The notes under the pieces were generated by a model, which ran no database searches, was not told the DNA's origin, and saw only the letters and a program-made list of their open reading frames with translations. The position numbers were made by a program, and so were the translations under genes. 13,075 nt of DNA from a bacterium (lineage in GTDB: Bacteria; B130-G9): positions 1-13,075 of the forward strand of contig JAGHCW010000039.1 of the NCBI GenBank assembly GCA_021160245.1. The letters are read 5' to 3'. Shown here piece after piece: positions 1-7,443 of this stretch (its first letter is position 1; each line of letters starts with the position of its first letter).

Positions 1-476
1 ACGCTTCTTTTGCTAACGAATGTTGAGATTAAGCCGACGCTCAAGGGTGTTTTGTGGGTCGTGATGGCGTACGTTGCCAGATGGCGTGTTGAGGAAATGA
101 TACGTTTCATTAAACAGAGCTATAAGTTGGAGGATATTCGATTACGCAGTTACAATGGGCTTCGCAATATGACGGCTTTGGTGATGGCTTGCGCGAGTTT
201 CGTGAGCCTGCAACTCGGCCTTCAGGCGAAACTTCAGATTTTCATGCGGAAGTTGCTCAGCAAGCTGCAGGGAGCAAGGAGTTCGCCGTCATGCTCATCT
301 CCGAGGCGCCCCTTTGCCTCTTATCTAATGAGATACATTTAAGTCTCCCACATTTCACATCTGGTCAGGTTGATGAGCTCATTCGGCACTATCTAGGCTG
401 TGCGCTGCGGAGGGACGTATATTATCTCCCCCTGCCCGACACGGTTGAGGAGACTGAGAATCAGGCGAAACTCTGA
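1..476 (+). pseudogene. IS4-family transposase, 3' part, frameshifted
   Basis: This is the C-terminal part of a DDE transposase that would cut and join insertion-sequence ends. The reading frame is open from base 1, so the gene starts outside the window. The protein read from the TTG at base 10 shows the IS4-family YREK signature with exact spacing: Y21, two residues, R24, three residues, E28, six residues, K35. E28 would be the catalytic Glu of the DDE triad. Frame 1 continues in family-like fashion to about residue 85 (near base 265), then becomes Ser/Arg-rich and stops at 342. Frame 3 is open to 476, and from about base 265 it reads like the expected transposase C-terminus (KEFAVMLISEA, then LLSNEIHLSLPHF). 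I therefore infer a frameshift in the stretch around 255-275, leaving a decayed copy; a sequencing error cannot be excluded. No terminal inverted repeat was recognised downstream, so the IS boundary is undefined. Confidence 0.7.
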
Positions 477-743
477 CAGATCCCACCAAACGCCCGCTAA
501 CGCATACTCGCCTTCTTGTGATGTTCTGACACTACCCCGATGACAGCAAGCCGGCAGAACACCGCCATGGAATTATTCTGGGCAACCTGGGTGTTATCAC
601 CGAGTCATGGTGTGCCTTAAATCGCTTGGTATGCTGTCAGTATGCTATTTACCTGCGTAAGCATCAGTGAGTATCAGGCTATATAGGTAAAACCCTCTCG
701 AGGGGAATTTGAGGGCTGAGATCGTTCGGACCGCGGCTGTAGA

Positions 744-820
744 TGGTCGGGGCGGGCGGACTTGAACCGCCGACCCCCGGTTCCCAAAACCGGTGCGCTA
801 CCGGACTGCGCTACGCCCCG
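744..820 (-). tRNA. tRNA-Pro (anticodon UGG)
   Basis: On the minus strand this 77-nt stretch folds as a full cloverleaf. The acceptor arm is CGGGGCG paired with CGCCCCG, followed by discriminator A and an encoded CCA (744-746). The D stem is GCGC/GCGC. The anticodon stem is CCGGT/ACCGG around loop TTTGGGA, with anticodon TGG at 784-786. The variable loop has 5 nt, and the T stem GGCGG/CCGCC encloses TTCAAGT. A UGG anticodon decodes proline codons CCN/CCA. It lies 42 bp downstream of the beta-barrel gene on the same strand, so co-transcription is possible. Its 3' end points toward the transposase remnant. Confidence 0.97.
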
Positions 821-831
821 GAAATCATCCT

Positions 832-848
832 TAAGCCGTTAGGGCTTA
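832..848 (-). terminator. Short hairpin between beta-barrel gene and tRNA
   Basis: Bases 832-837 (TAAGCC) and 843-848 (GGCTTA) form a perfect 6-bp stem with a 5-nt loop. It sits 14 bp past the end of the beta-barrel gene and just before the tRNA. No T-tract follows in the minus-strand direction, so it is a weak terminator candidate. It could equally be a processing hairpin ahead of the tRNA, or chance. Confidence 0.25.
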
Positions 849-862
849 GAGAATACTATATA

Positions 863-1762
863 TCAGAAGGTGTAAACCAGGGAGAGAGCAACCCCATTCA
901 ATTTGTCGGTCCAGATAGGAGCCTCCTGTGTCCTGGTGTCGTCCGGTTTCGTTCGCTGCATCCACCAGCCGAGCTTTACGTCTAGGGGAGTGTTCTGAAT
1001 GGAATAGGCAATGCCAAGCTCCATCTTGTAGCTCTCCAGCCTGCCTGTGAGGCAGTAATGATCCTCAATGTCCGGTGGACCCGCGCCTTTGAACCTGAAC
1101 TCCCGCCTTTGGGCGTACTTTATGTTGAGGATAGGAAGCATCATACCATTGCCCCAAGCATAGAACCCCTGGATGTGCGGAGATTCAAGAGCCAACCCAA
1201 ATTGGAAGCCATGAATACGATTTCTCTCCGAATTGGTAGTCTCATATTCATAGGTGCCGACTGGCACTTCAAGCCCAAGATACTCTTGCCATATACCTTC
1301 GCCGCGCTTTTCAAAGTTGTAATGTTTCAGCCATTTGTATCCCATAATCAATGAGAAGTAGCGGCGCCAAGGGGTAAATCGGATGAAGGCCTCAATGTCT
1401 TCACGTCTGGCCCTGATGCTGCCGTCTTCCTTGGTCTGGCGCCATCCGATATCCCGACGATTCCTGACTTCGTATTCCCCATCAAAATGGCCGAGGAGAT
1501 AGTGGCCGCCGATGCCGATGTGACCTTCAGCGAAGGAGAGCTCGAACGTTGGTCCGGCAAGGCCCCATGTTGAGTCCATATCATACTTGCCAGTGATACC
1601 ATTGCTCCAAGCGTCACCGTGCTCAAAACTCCAGGTTCCTGCAAAATACGTGACACCGAGTGAGTAGCTGAACGCTGCCTCTTCTTCCTCGTCCTCCGCG
1701 AAGACGGAAGTGGCGAGAATCGCAGTCAACGCTAGAATGAGCAGAAGTGAGTATCGCCTCAT
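863..1762 (-). CDS. Exported protein, probable outer-membrane beta-barrel
   Basis: I do not recognise a named family. The 299-aa product starts with a clear signal peptide: MRRY, a hydrophobic run to about residue 20, then a likely cut after SVFA (A22). The mature N-terminus is strongly acidic (EDEEEE). The rest is rich in Gly, Tyr, Trp and Phe in alternating patterns, with short stretches such as FELSFAEGHIGIGGHYLLG and MELGIAYSIQ that fit amphipathic beta strands. The last residue is Phe, preceded by the alternating stretch VALSLVYTF, the classic recognition end for BAM-assembled outer-membrane proteins. The ATG at 1762 is preceded by AAAGGAG with a 6-nt spacer. No neighbour suggests a substrate. 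Role in transport, adhesion or structure is unknown; the barrel call is inference from composition and the two termini. Confidence 0.75.
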   Translation of the reverse strand: MRRYSLLLILALTAILATSVFAEDEEEEAAFSYSLGVTYFAGTWSFEHGDAWSNGITGKYDMDSTWGLAGPTFELSFAEGHIGIGGHYLLGHFDGEYEVRNRRDIGWRQTKEDGSIRARREDIEAFIRFTPWRRYFSLIMGYKWLKHYNFEKRGEGIWQEYLGLEVPVGTYEYETTNSERNRIHGFQFGLALESPHIQGFYAWGNGMMLPILNIKYAQRREFRFKGAGPPDIEDHYCLTGRLESYKMELGIAYSIQNTPLDVKLGWWMQRTKPDDTRTQEAPIWTDKLNGVALSLVYTF

Positions 1763-2102
1763 TACAATCTCCTTTTAGAATAAGCATATAGACGTCTTAT
1801 ATTTCGTGCGTCAAGATACTGGTCAGACCTAACTACTGTCAAGGATTTTCAGCGCCAAGTTCCCCCAAGTCAGAAGGTCATTATGAAATTCGCATATTCA
1901 CTGAGGGATTCTCTCACATTATGTAACGGGTGAAACAGGATGAATTGGCAGTCTGGGTTAGGGCGTGAAGACCTGCAATCTAAATACATGTAAAGCCCCG
2001 CCTGTTCATTCAAGTTGATTATGCGGTATGTGATGTTGACTTGGCGCGTGAACTGGTGGCAAGATCGAAGGCTATGTTATCAAATTTAATAGGGATTGCA
2101 GG
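1763..2102. other. Divergent intergenic region (340 bp)
   Basis: This spacer separates the beta-barrel gene (minus) from lon (plus). The left part holds the candidate promoters described separately. For lon I see TTGACT at about 2036-2041 but no convincing -10 at the right distance. I found no CIRCE (HrcA) inverted repeat, no CtsR-type direct repeats and no clear sigma32 promoter, so heat-shock control of lon is not visible here. No ORF or RNA gene is supported. Confidence 0.5.
1785..1842 (-). promoter_or_regulatory. Candidate tandem sigma70-type promoters for the beta-barrel gene
   Basis: Reading the minus strand toward the gene there are two candidates. The upstream one is TTGACA (1837-1842), 18 bp, then TATCTT (1813-1818). 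The downstream one is TTGACG (1809-1814), 18 bp, then TATATG (1785-1790). The second ends 22 bp before the start codon. The matches are good at -35 and moderate at -10; neither is proven. Confidence 0.4.
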
Positions 2103-4469
2103 ATGAGCGTGCAGAACAAGCAACAGGAGCAGGGCAAGCCCGAAATTCCCGAAGTTCTACCCGTCTTGACCGTGCGCGACCTTGTTATTCATCCCTCAAT
2201 GGTTGTGCCTCTTCTGGTTTCCAGGGCATTTTCGATAGGCGCAATTGACGCTGCGCTGGGCAGCCGCCGTTTCATTTTCGTGGTCGCTCAGAAGAACGCT
2301 CAGATTGAGGAACCCGGGCAGGACGACATTTTTGACGTAGGGACGGCCTGTCTGATTATCAGGATGTTGAAGCTGCCTGATCAGAGGGTTCGATTGCTTC
2401 TGCAGGGAGTGGACCGCGCCCGTATTGTGAATCTGCAAAAGACCTCACGTTGTTGGAAGGCGAACTTAGAGCGGTTCGGCTCTGCATCAGAGCCTAAAAG
2501 CCAGATTGTGGCAGAGGCGCTGATGCGCAACGTTAAGGAGAAGCTGGAGCGTAGTTTGTCGCTGGGAAGGGTTATGCCTGCAGAGGCTGCTATTGTTGCG
2601 ATGAACAGCAATGAGCCGGGACAGCTTGCTGATATGGTCGCCGGTGCTTTGGGTCTGAAGATTTCCGATTCGCAGTCGGTCTTGGAGATAGGGGAGCCGA
2701 TTGAGCGCCTCAAGCACGTCAACGAGTTGTTTTCAAAAGAGATGGAGATCATCGACGTCCAGGAGAAGATTCGGTCTGAGGCGCAGCACGGGATGCAGCA
2801 GGACCAGGAGGAGTATTTCCTGAGGCAGCAGATGAAGGCCATTCAGGAGAAGCTCGGCGGCCTCGACTCCCGATCGGGCGAGATAAATGAGCTTAGAGAG
2901 CGCCTTGATGCGATGACAATGCCTAAGGAGATCAAGGACGTATGTGAGCAGCAGATCAAGCGGCTTGAGATGAGCCATGCCGAGTCTGGAGAGGCTAGCG
3001 TTATACGGACGTACATCGACTGGCTCTTGAATTTGCCTTGGAATGTCCGAACAGAAGACACAATTGATCTAAACGCTGCGGAGCGGATACTTAACGAGGA
3101 CCATTATGATCTTGATGAGATCAAGGAGCGTGTCCTTGAGTTCTTGGCCGTTCGCCAGCTTACCGAGGCCAACAAGGGCCCGATGCTCTGCTTTGTCGGC
3201 CCCCCGGGCACGGGCAAGACGTCGCTTGGCCGTTCAATCGCAAGGGCCTTGGGCAGGAAGTTCATTCGGATATCGCTCGGCGGTGTGAGGGACGAGGCGG
3301 AGATACGCGGCCACCGCCGGACATACGTTGGCGCCCTTCCGGGTCGGATACTGCAGGAGCTGCGCAGCGCCGGCTCAGCGAATCCGGTCTTCATGATGGA
3401 CGAGGTTGACAAGATCGGGGCCGAATCCCGAGGCGATCCGAGTTCAGCATTGCTGGAGGTCTTGGACCCGGAGCAGAATTACGCATTCAAAGACCATTAT
3501 ATTGAGGTTCCATTTGACCTCTCGAAGGTGCTCTTCATCTGCACGGCAAATGTCCTGGACACAATTCAGCCGGCATTCAGAGACAGAATGGAGATATTGC
3601 GGCTCTCCGGCTACACGGAGTACGACAAGCTGAAGATCGCCCGGAAGTTTACCGTTCCAAAGCAGATCAAGGAGAACGGGCTGTCAGAATCGAACCTTCG
3701 AATAACCTCTCCTGCCATTCGCGCGATTATACTTCAATATACAAGAGAGGCTGGTCTGAGGGACCTTGAGCGCCATATCTCCCGGATATGCCGCAAAGTC
3801 GCGAGGCGCATAGCCAGTGGCGAGAAGGGTCCGTTCATGATTAAGGTTCGGGACCTGAGGAGTTACTTGGGCGTGGCGTCCTATCTGCTCAGTAGCGGCC
3901 TTGACCACGATCAGATTGGGGTCACCTCGGCACTTGCTTGGACTCCTACTGGTGGCGAGGTGCTCACAATCGAGGTGATCACTATGCCGGGCAAGGGTCA
4001 TCTAAAGCTGACAGGCAGCCTCGGCGATGTGATGAAGGAATCTGCCGAGGCGGCGGCAAGCTACGCTCGGTCAAGGGCATCCGATTTCGGGCTTCCAGGC
4101 GACTTCCATTCTAAGGTGGACATACACATCCACGTTCCATCGGGCGCAATCCCGAAGGATGGCCCGTCGGCTGGTATTACGATTGCGATCGCTCTTATAT
4201 CCGCGCTGACCAAGATACCGGCCAGAGCCTGCGTCGCCATGACGGGAGAGATCACATTACGTGGCAATATCCTGCCAATAGGCGGACTGAAGGAGAAGAT
4301 TCTGGCGGCCCAGCGCGCCGGAATAGGGGAATTGATTCTCCCTGCAAAAAACCAGAAGGAGTTCTCAGAGGTTGAGGAGCAAATAAGGAGAGGGATCACG
4401 TTCCATTTCGTCAATCATATTGATGAGGCGCTCAAGACGGCTCTTACAAGGAGCCCCAACTCTGGCTAG
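2103..4469 (+). CDS. lon: ATP-dependent protease LonA
   Basis: Lon is a cytoplasmic hexameric AAA+ serine protease that unfolds and degrades misfolded and short-lived regulatory proteins. The 788-aa product has the full LonA layout and normal length. The N-terminal substrate-binding domain covers about 15-210 (LPVLTVRDLVIHPSMVVPL) and a helical linker about 210-335. In the AAA+ module, Walker A is GPPGTGKT (366-373), Walker B ends in D433-E434, and the sensor region is CTANVLDTI followed by the DRME arginine segment. The protease domain starts near 600. The catalytic dyad is intact: Ser689 in DGPSAG and Lys732 in GGLKEK, with the same 43-residue separation as Ser679/Lys722 of E. coli Lon. The ATG at 2103 follows AGGG with an 8-nt gap, and the N-terminus aligns with family starts. 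nadA follows after 110 bp on the same strand. No missing residues were seen. Confidence 0.98.
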   Translation: MSVQNKQQEQGKPEIPEVLPVLTVRDLVIHPSMVVPLLVSRAFSIGAIDAALGSRRFIFVVAQKNAQIEEPGQDDIFDVGTACLIIRMLKLPDQRVRLLLQGVDRARIVNLQKTSRCWKANLERFGSASEPKSQIVAEALMRNVKEKLERSLSLGRVMPAEAAIVAMNSNEPGQLADMVAGALGLKISDSQSVLEIGEPIERLKHVNELFSKEMEIIDVQEKIRSEAQHGMQQDQEEYFLRQQMKAIQEKLGGLDSRSGEINELRERLDAMTMPKEIKDVCEQQIKRLEMSHAESGEASVIRTYIDWLLNLPWNVRTEDTIDLNAAERILNEDHYDLDEIKERVLEFLAVRQLTEANKGPMLCFVGPPGTGKTSLGRSIARALGRKFIRISLGGVRDEAEIRGHRRTYVGALPGRILQELRSAGSANPVFMMDEVDKIGAESRGDPSSALLEVLDPEQNYAFKDHYIEVPFDLSKVLFICTANVLDTIQPAFRDRMEILRLSGYTEYDKLKIARKFTVPKQIKENGLSESNLRITSPAIRAIILQYTREAGLRDLERHISRICRKVARRIASGEKGPFMIKVRDLRSYLGVASYLLSSGLDHDQIGVTSALAWTPTGGEVLTIEVITMPGKGHLKLTGSLGDVMKESAEAAASYARSRASDFGLPGDFHSKVDIHIHVPSGAIPKDGPSAGITIAIALISALTKIPARACVAMTGEITLRGNILPIGGLKEKILAAQRAGIGELILPAKNQKEFSEVEEQIRRGITFHFVNHIDEALKTALTRSPNSG

Positions 4470-4579
4470 GCATCAGGCACGGAGCCACAGTTGATTGCTC
4501 GGCTAGTGACGTTGAGCTGGCAAGGGATTGGGAAGACGCGAGCTCATCTCATCCCACAATCGCCACGAGGGGATTTTCG

Positions 4580-5506
4580 ATGACCAGGAAGCAAGATAGG
4601 CTAATAGATGAGATTGCGGCTCTTAAGCGGGCTCGCAACGCGATAATCCTGGGCCACAATTACCAGCCCGGCATCATCCAGGATATCTCAGACGTCGTGG
4701 GCGATTCGCTCGGATTATCCCGACAGGCCGCGGAGAGCGATGCTGATGTGATAGTCTTTTGCGGCGTGGACTTTATGGCAGAGACGGCCGCGATACTCGC
4801 GCCTGAAAAGCTCGTCCTCTTCCCAGACCGTCGCGCCTCGTGCCCGATGGCAAAGATGGCAACGGCGGAGGAGGTCCGGGGGAAGAAGGCTGAGTTCCCA
4901 GGCAGCGTCGTTGTGACGTACGTCAATTCATCGGCGGCGGTCAAGGCCGAGAGCGATATATGCTGCACTTCCGCTAATGCGGTGTCGGTTCTGCGCTCAA
5001 TTCCAGAGGACAAGCAGATTATTTTTGTTCCCGACATGCACTTGGGGGAATATGCTGCGAGGATAACTGGGCGAGATGTGATTCTGTGGGAGGGCTACTG
5101 CCCCGCTCATCACCATGTGACGCCTCTGGAGGTGGAGAGGGAGATGCTTCGGCGCCCAGGCGCACTAGTGCTTACGCACCCCGAATGTCCTTTGGATGTT
5201 ATTGAGATATCGGACGCGGCGCTCTCAACCTCGGGAATGCTTGATTATGCGCGGGAGTCGGACGCTTTGGATTTCATAATAGTAACAGAGGTCGGGATGC
5301 TTCATCCGCTGTCGAAGCAGAATCCTGGAAAGAGATTCTATTGCCCTTCCGCGTCACTAATCTGCCCGAATATGAAGCTGACGACATTAAGTTCGATCAA
5401 ACATGCGCTCGAGGGGAATTTGGGTGTCGTCAAAGTGGACAGCAAGACCGCGCAGCGCGCTCGATTGCCCATAGAGCGGATGCTCGCCGTCCCGAGGGAT
5501 AGCTAA
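4580..5506 (+). CDS. nadA: Quinolinate synthase A
   Basis: NadA condenses iminoaspartate with dihydroxyacetone phosphate to quinolinate, the second step of de novo NAD synthesis, using an oxygen-sensitive [4Fe-4S] cluster. The 308-aa length fits the short NadA type. The three expected cluster ligands are C88 (ASCPMA), C174 (GYCPAHH) and C262 (ICPNMK). Family motifs are present: GHNYQPGIIQDISDVVGDSL (25-44), the FCGVDFMAET segment, the SDICCTSANA segment and HPECP (C203). The ATG at 4580 is preceded by GAGGGG with 7 nt between, which supports this start. It probably shares a transcript with lon, as no promoter is visible in the 110-bp gap, though their functions are not directly linked. The partner genes nadB and nadC are not in the window, so iminoaspartate must come from an enzyme encoded elsewhere. 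Confidence 0.97.
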   Translation: MTRKQDRLIDEIAALKRARNAIILGHNYQPGIIQDISDVVGDSLGLSRQAAESDADVIVFCGVDFMAETAAILAPEKLVLFPDRRASCPMAKMATAEEVRGKKAEFPGSVVVTYVNSSAAVKAESDICCTSANAVSVLRSIPEDKQIIFVPDMHLGEYAARITGRDVILWEGYCPAHHHVTPLEVEREMLRRPGALVLTHPECPLDVIEISDAALSTSGMLDYARESDALDFIIVTEVGMLHPLSKQNPGKRFYCPSASLICPNMKLTTLSSIKHALEGNLGVVKVDSKTAQRARLPIERMLAVPRDS

Positions 5507-5629
5507 AGAACGCTTGCCCGGCCGGTTGGTTAGGTCTTAAGAACATGCAGATGATATTGCAGAGAGCGCAGGGCACTTCGACGATTGACTATATCGGGCA
5601 TCTTTCATCAGCTCCCGCCGGGTCTTCCA

Positions 5630-5971
5630 CTATTCTTCTTTGAAGCTCGCTATCGCCTCATCAATTGATGGATGCAATTGGAACACGCTTGATAGCCGAG
5701 TTATCCTGAAGACGTCCATTGCGAGCCCTTTTAGGCCAGAGAGTTTGAGGTCTCCCTTGCGGCTTCGGGCTGATTTCATCGTCGAAACGAGTATGCCCAG
5801 AGCCGCGCTGTTGAGATATGCTAATTCTGACAAGTCGGCGACAATCTTAAACTTGCCGCCATCCACCAACTCCTGAAATAGCTTCTGAAGCGTTCTGCTG
5901 TCCTGATTCTGGAAGTTACCCGAAATGGTCAAGACGGTAACCTCGCCTCTCTCTGAAGTCTCTATCTGCAT
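5630..5971 (-). CDS. STAS-domain protein, anti-sigma factor antagonist type
   Basis: This 113-aa protein is a single STAS domain of the SpoIIAA/RsbV type, which in known systems binds an anti-sigma kinase and is switched off by Ser phosphorylation. The pattern runs VTVLTISGNFQNQDSRTLQK, then FKIVADLSELAYLNSAALGI, then a C-terminal helix with LSSVFQLHPSIDEAIASF. The usual D-S-S-G-L phosphosite loop reads N54-S55-A56-A57-L58, so the acceptor Ser is kept while Asp, the second Ser and Gly are replaced. It is the last gene of the minus-strand cluster, 28 bp after apt, with a weak GAG Shine-Dalgarno. No kinase, phosphatase or sigma factor gene is in the window, so its partners are unknown. It could serve a chemotaxis-like, envelope-stress or other switch. 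Confidence 0.88.
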   Translation of the reverse strand: MQIETSERGEVTVLTISGNFQNQDSRTLQKLFQELVDGGKFKIVADLSELAYLNSAALGILVSTMKSARSRKGDLKLSGLKGLAMDVFRITRLSSVFQLHPSIDEAIASFKEE

Positions 5972-5999
5972 TTTATTTACTCATCGATTGAGAGTTTCG

Positions 6000-6512
6000 C
6001 TAAATTACCATCGTAGCTTGGACATCGTAGCCTTGTAGTTTATCTCTGCCATTAAGAAATCCGAGTTCGACCAGGAACCGAATTCCAATCACCTTTCCGC
6101 CTTGCTGCTCGACCAGATGTGCGGTCGCAGCAATTGTGCCCCCAGTCGCCAGGAGATCATCGATGAGAAGGAGTCTCATGCCCGGTCGCACCTGGTCCTT
6201 GTGAATTTCCAACGTGTCCGTCCCGTACTCAAGGTCATAGGTTTCTGATGCGGTTTTTGAAGGGAGCTTGCCGGGCTTACGCACAATCAAAAGGCCACAT
6301 CCTATCTTGTAGGCGGCGGCGGCGGCAAAAATAAAGCCCCGCGCCTCAACACCGACGATTGCGTCGATATTTGACTTATCATAACCCTTTACAACGCTAT
6401 CAACGGCCTGTTGGAAGGCGTTGCCGTCTGCGAGAATCGGCGTGATGTCCTTGTAGATTATACCCGGTTTAGGAAAGTCGGGCACGTCGCGCAAAAGATC
6501 GATGAGAGTCAT
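6000..6512 (-). CDS. apt: Adenine phosphoribosyltransferase
   Basis: Apt makes AMP from adenine and PRPP in the cytoplasm, the purine salvage step. The 170-aa protein matches the family throughout: the N-terminal DVPDFPKPGIIYKDITPIL (9-27), VEARGF (55-60), the flexible-loop region around RKPGKLP (78-84), and the PRPP-binding motif LLLIDDLLATGGT (114-126). I chose the ATG at 6512. A GAGGTGA Shine-Dalgarno ends 6 nt before it, whereas the TTG one codon upstream at 6515 would be only 3 nt away. It lies 82 bp after the acylphosphatase gene and 28 bp before the STAS gene, consistent with one operon. The LOG-like gene two positions upstream may also act on AMP or adenine. Confidence 0.97.
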   Translation of the reverse strand: MTLIDLLRDVPDFPKPGIIYKDITPILADGNAFQQAVDSVVKGYDKSNIDAIVGVEARGFIFAAAAAYKIGCGLLIVRKPGKLPSKTASETYDLEYGTDTLEIHKDQVRPGMRLLLIDDLLATGGTIAATAHLVEQQGGKVIGIRFLVELGFLNGRDKLQGYDVQATMVI

Positions 6513-6594
6513 CAATAATCACCTCATTCAAGCATCAATGGTACTGCTAGCTCATTTGGATTGTGAAAGAAAAACTCCGATTAATGTGCCGCGT

Positions 6595-6879
6595 TTACAT
6601 GTCGAAAAGAACGGTGAATTCCCGGTATTCACCCGTGTAAGCTTTCTGCTCAAGATGCAGGCTCCTGACCTTCGCCCCAGGAGGGCCTCTCCTGATCGCC
6701 GCGAGGAATCTGTCCATACAGCCCTGATCACCCTCTGCGAAAACTAGCACTCGGCCATCTCGGAGGTTGCGCACGAAGCCGTAAACGCCACACTCCTTTG
6801 ACTTTTGATATGCGAAGTGTCTGAAGCCGACGCCCTGGACAAAGCCATCAACATATATATCTGCAGCCACGTTCGCCAT
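6595..6879 (-). CDS. Acylphosphatase
   Basis: Acylphosphatases hydrolyse carboxyl-phosphate bonds such as those in acetyl phosphate or 1,3-bisphosphoglycerate; the physiological role in bacteria is unclear. The 94-aa length is typical. The diagnostic stretch is VDGFVQGVGFRHFAYQKSK, then GVYGFVRNLRDGRV. With the ATG at 6879 as residue 1, catalytic Arg is R20 and catalytic Asn is N38, with the same 18-residue spacing as in characterised acylphosphatases. I prefer ATG 6879 over the in-frame GTG at 6888, because AGGTGG lies 5 nt before the ATG and overlaps the GTG. It sits 51 bp after the LOG-like gene and 82 bp before apt on the same strand. Confidence 0.95.
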   Translation of the reverse strand: MANVAADIYVDGFVQGVGFRHFAYQKSKECGVYGFVRNLRDGRVLVFAEGDQGCMDRFLAAIRRGPPGAKVRSLHLEQKAYTGEYREFTVLFDM

Positions 6880-6930
6880 ACGGACCACCTTCTCTCGTCA
6901 TGCGACCACGATTATTGTGGATTATATTGA

Positions 6931-7386
6931 TCAAATACCCTTGCTCTCGCCCCCAAGTCTCATGCGAAGCTCCGAAACATCCCCCAACATCTCAATCTTG
7001 TCGGATACGCTCCAATCGGTTCTCAAGCCGAATATCCTCTTGCCGAACTGAAGGCCGTATGCAATTTCCGAGAGAGTGCCATAGCTCCCATCAATTGCAA
7101 CCAAGACGTCACCTGTAAGCGCTACGATCATATTTCTGGCTAGCCCAATGCCAGTTGGTATTGCGATGTCCACGAATGGGTTCGCATCGACTTTGTCTGG
7201 ACTGGGGAGAATGCCAATCGTGGTTCCGCCTGCCGACTTCGCTCCCTTGCACGCATGGAGCATGACGCCCGTGAGGCCCCCGCAGCAGAGATAATGCCCA
7301 TTCTCCGCGATTGACCGCCCCGCCTCGAATGCAATCTGCGCGATCTCGTCGGAACAGATATGACCACCTATGATACTAACGATCAT
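6931..7386 (-). CDS. TIGR00725/SLOG family protein, LOG-like
   Basis: This 151-aa protein has a Rossmann-like SLOG fold of the TIGR00725 type. It begins IVSIIGGHICSDEIAQIA, followed by CGGLTGVM (35-42), GILPSPDKVDANPFVDIAIP and GLARN (81-85), and then DGSYGTLSEIA (99-109). The last motif replaces the PGGxGTxxE of the LOG (LONELY GUY) nucleotide phosphoribohydrolases. R84 and E107 lie 23 residues apart, as do the catalytic Arg and Glu in the LOG motifs MHxRK and PGGxGTxxE. LOG enzymes split nucleoside monophosphates into base and ribose 5-phosphate; for TIGR00725 the reaction is not established as far as I know. Older annotations as lysine decarboxylase are misleading. It lies between engB (57 bp) and the acylphosphatase gene (51 bp). 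The Shine-Dalgarno is weak (GGGGAAA). Confidence 0.88.
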   Translation of the reverse strand: MIVSIIGGHICSDEIAQIAFEAGRSIAENGHYLCCGGLTGVMLHACKGAKSAGGTTIGILPSPDKVDANPFVDIAIPTGIGLARNMIVALTGDVLVAIDGSYGTLSEIAYGLQFGKRIFGLRTDWSVSDKIEMLGDVSELRMRLGGESKGI

Positions 7387-7443
7387 TCGGTCGTTTCCCC
7401 GATTTCCCAGTTGTTAAACTAATTATCAAATAATATGAACCAA

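Noticed and set aside
697-711. A 15-bp sequence (CTCGAGGGGAATTTG) repeated exactly at 5408-5422 inside nadA.
   Set aside because: One such match is only mildly unlikely by chance in 13 kb, the flanks do not match, and one copy is within a conserved coding region.
1348-1656. Long alternative frame inside the beta-barrel gene on the same strand.
   Set aside because: No start signal and no recognisable protein; the main frame has a signal peptide and Shine-Dalgarno.
2036-2078. TTGACT upstream of lon as a promoter -35.
   Set aside because: No acceptable -10 lies at 16-18 bp; the best AT-rich hexamer (TATGTT) is about 30 bp away.
2381-2842. 153-codon minus-strand open frame opposite lon.
   Set aside because: It is Ser/Cys-rich and motif-free, and mirrors the conserved Lon coding sequence.
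6931-7386. Lysine decarboxylase annotation for the SLOG protein.
   Set aside because: Known to be a historical misannotation of LOG-type proteins; the sequence has LOG-like motifs and no decarboxylase signature.
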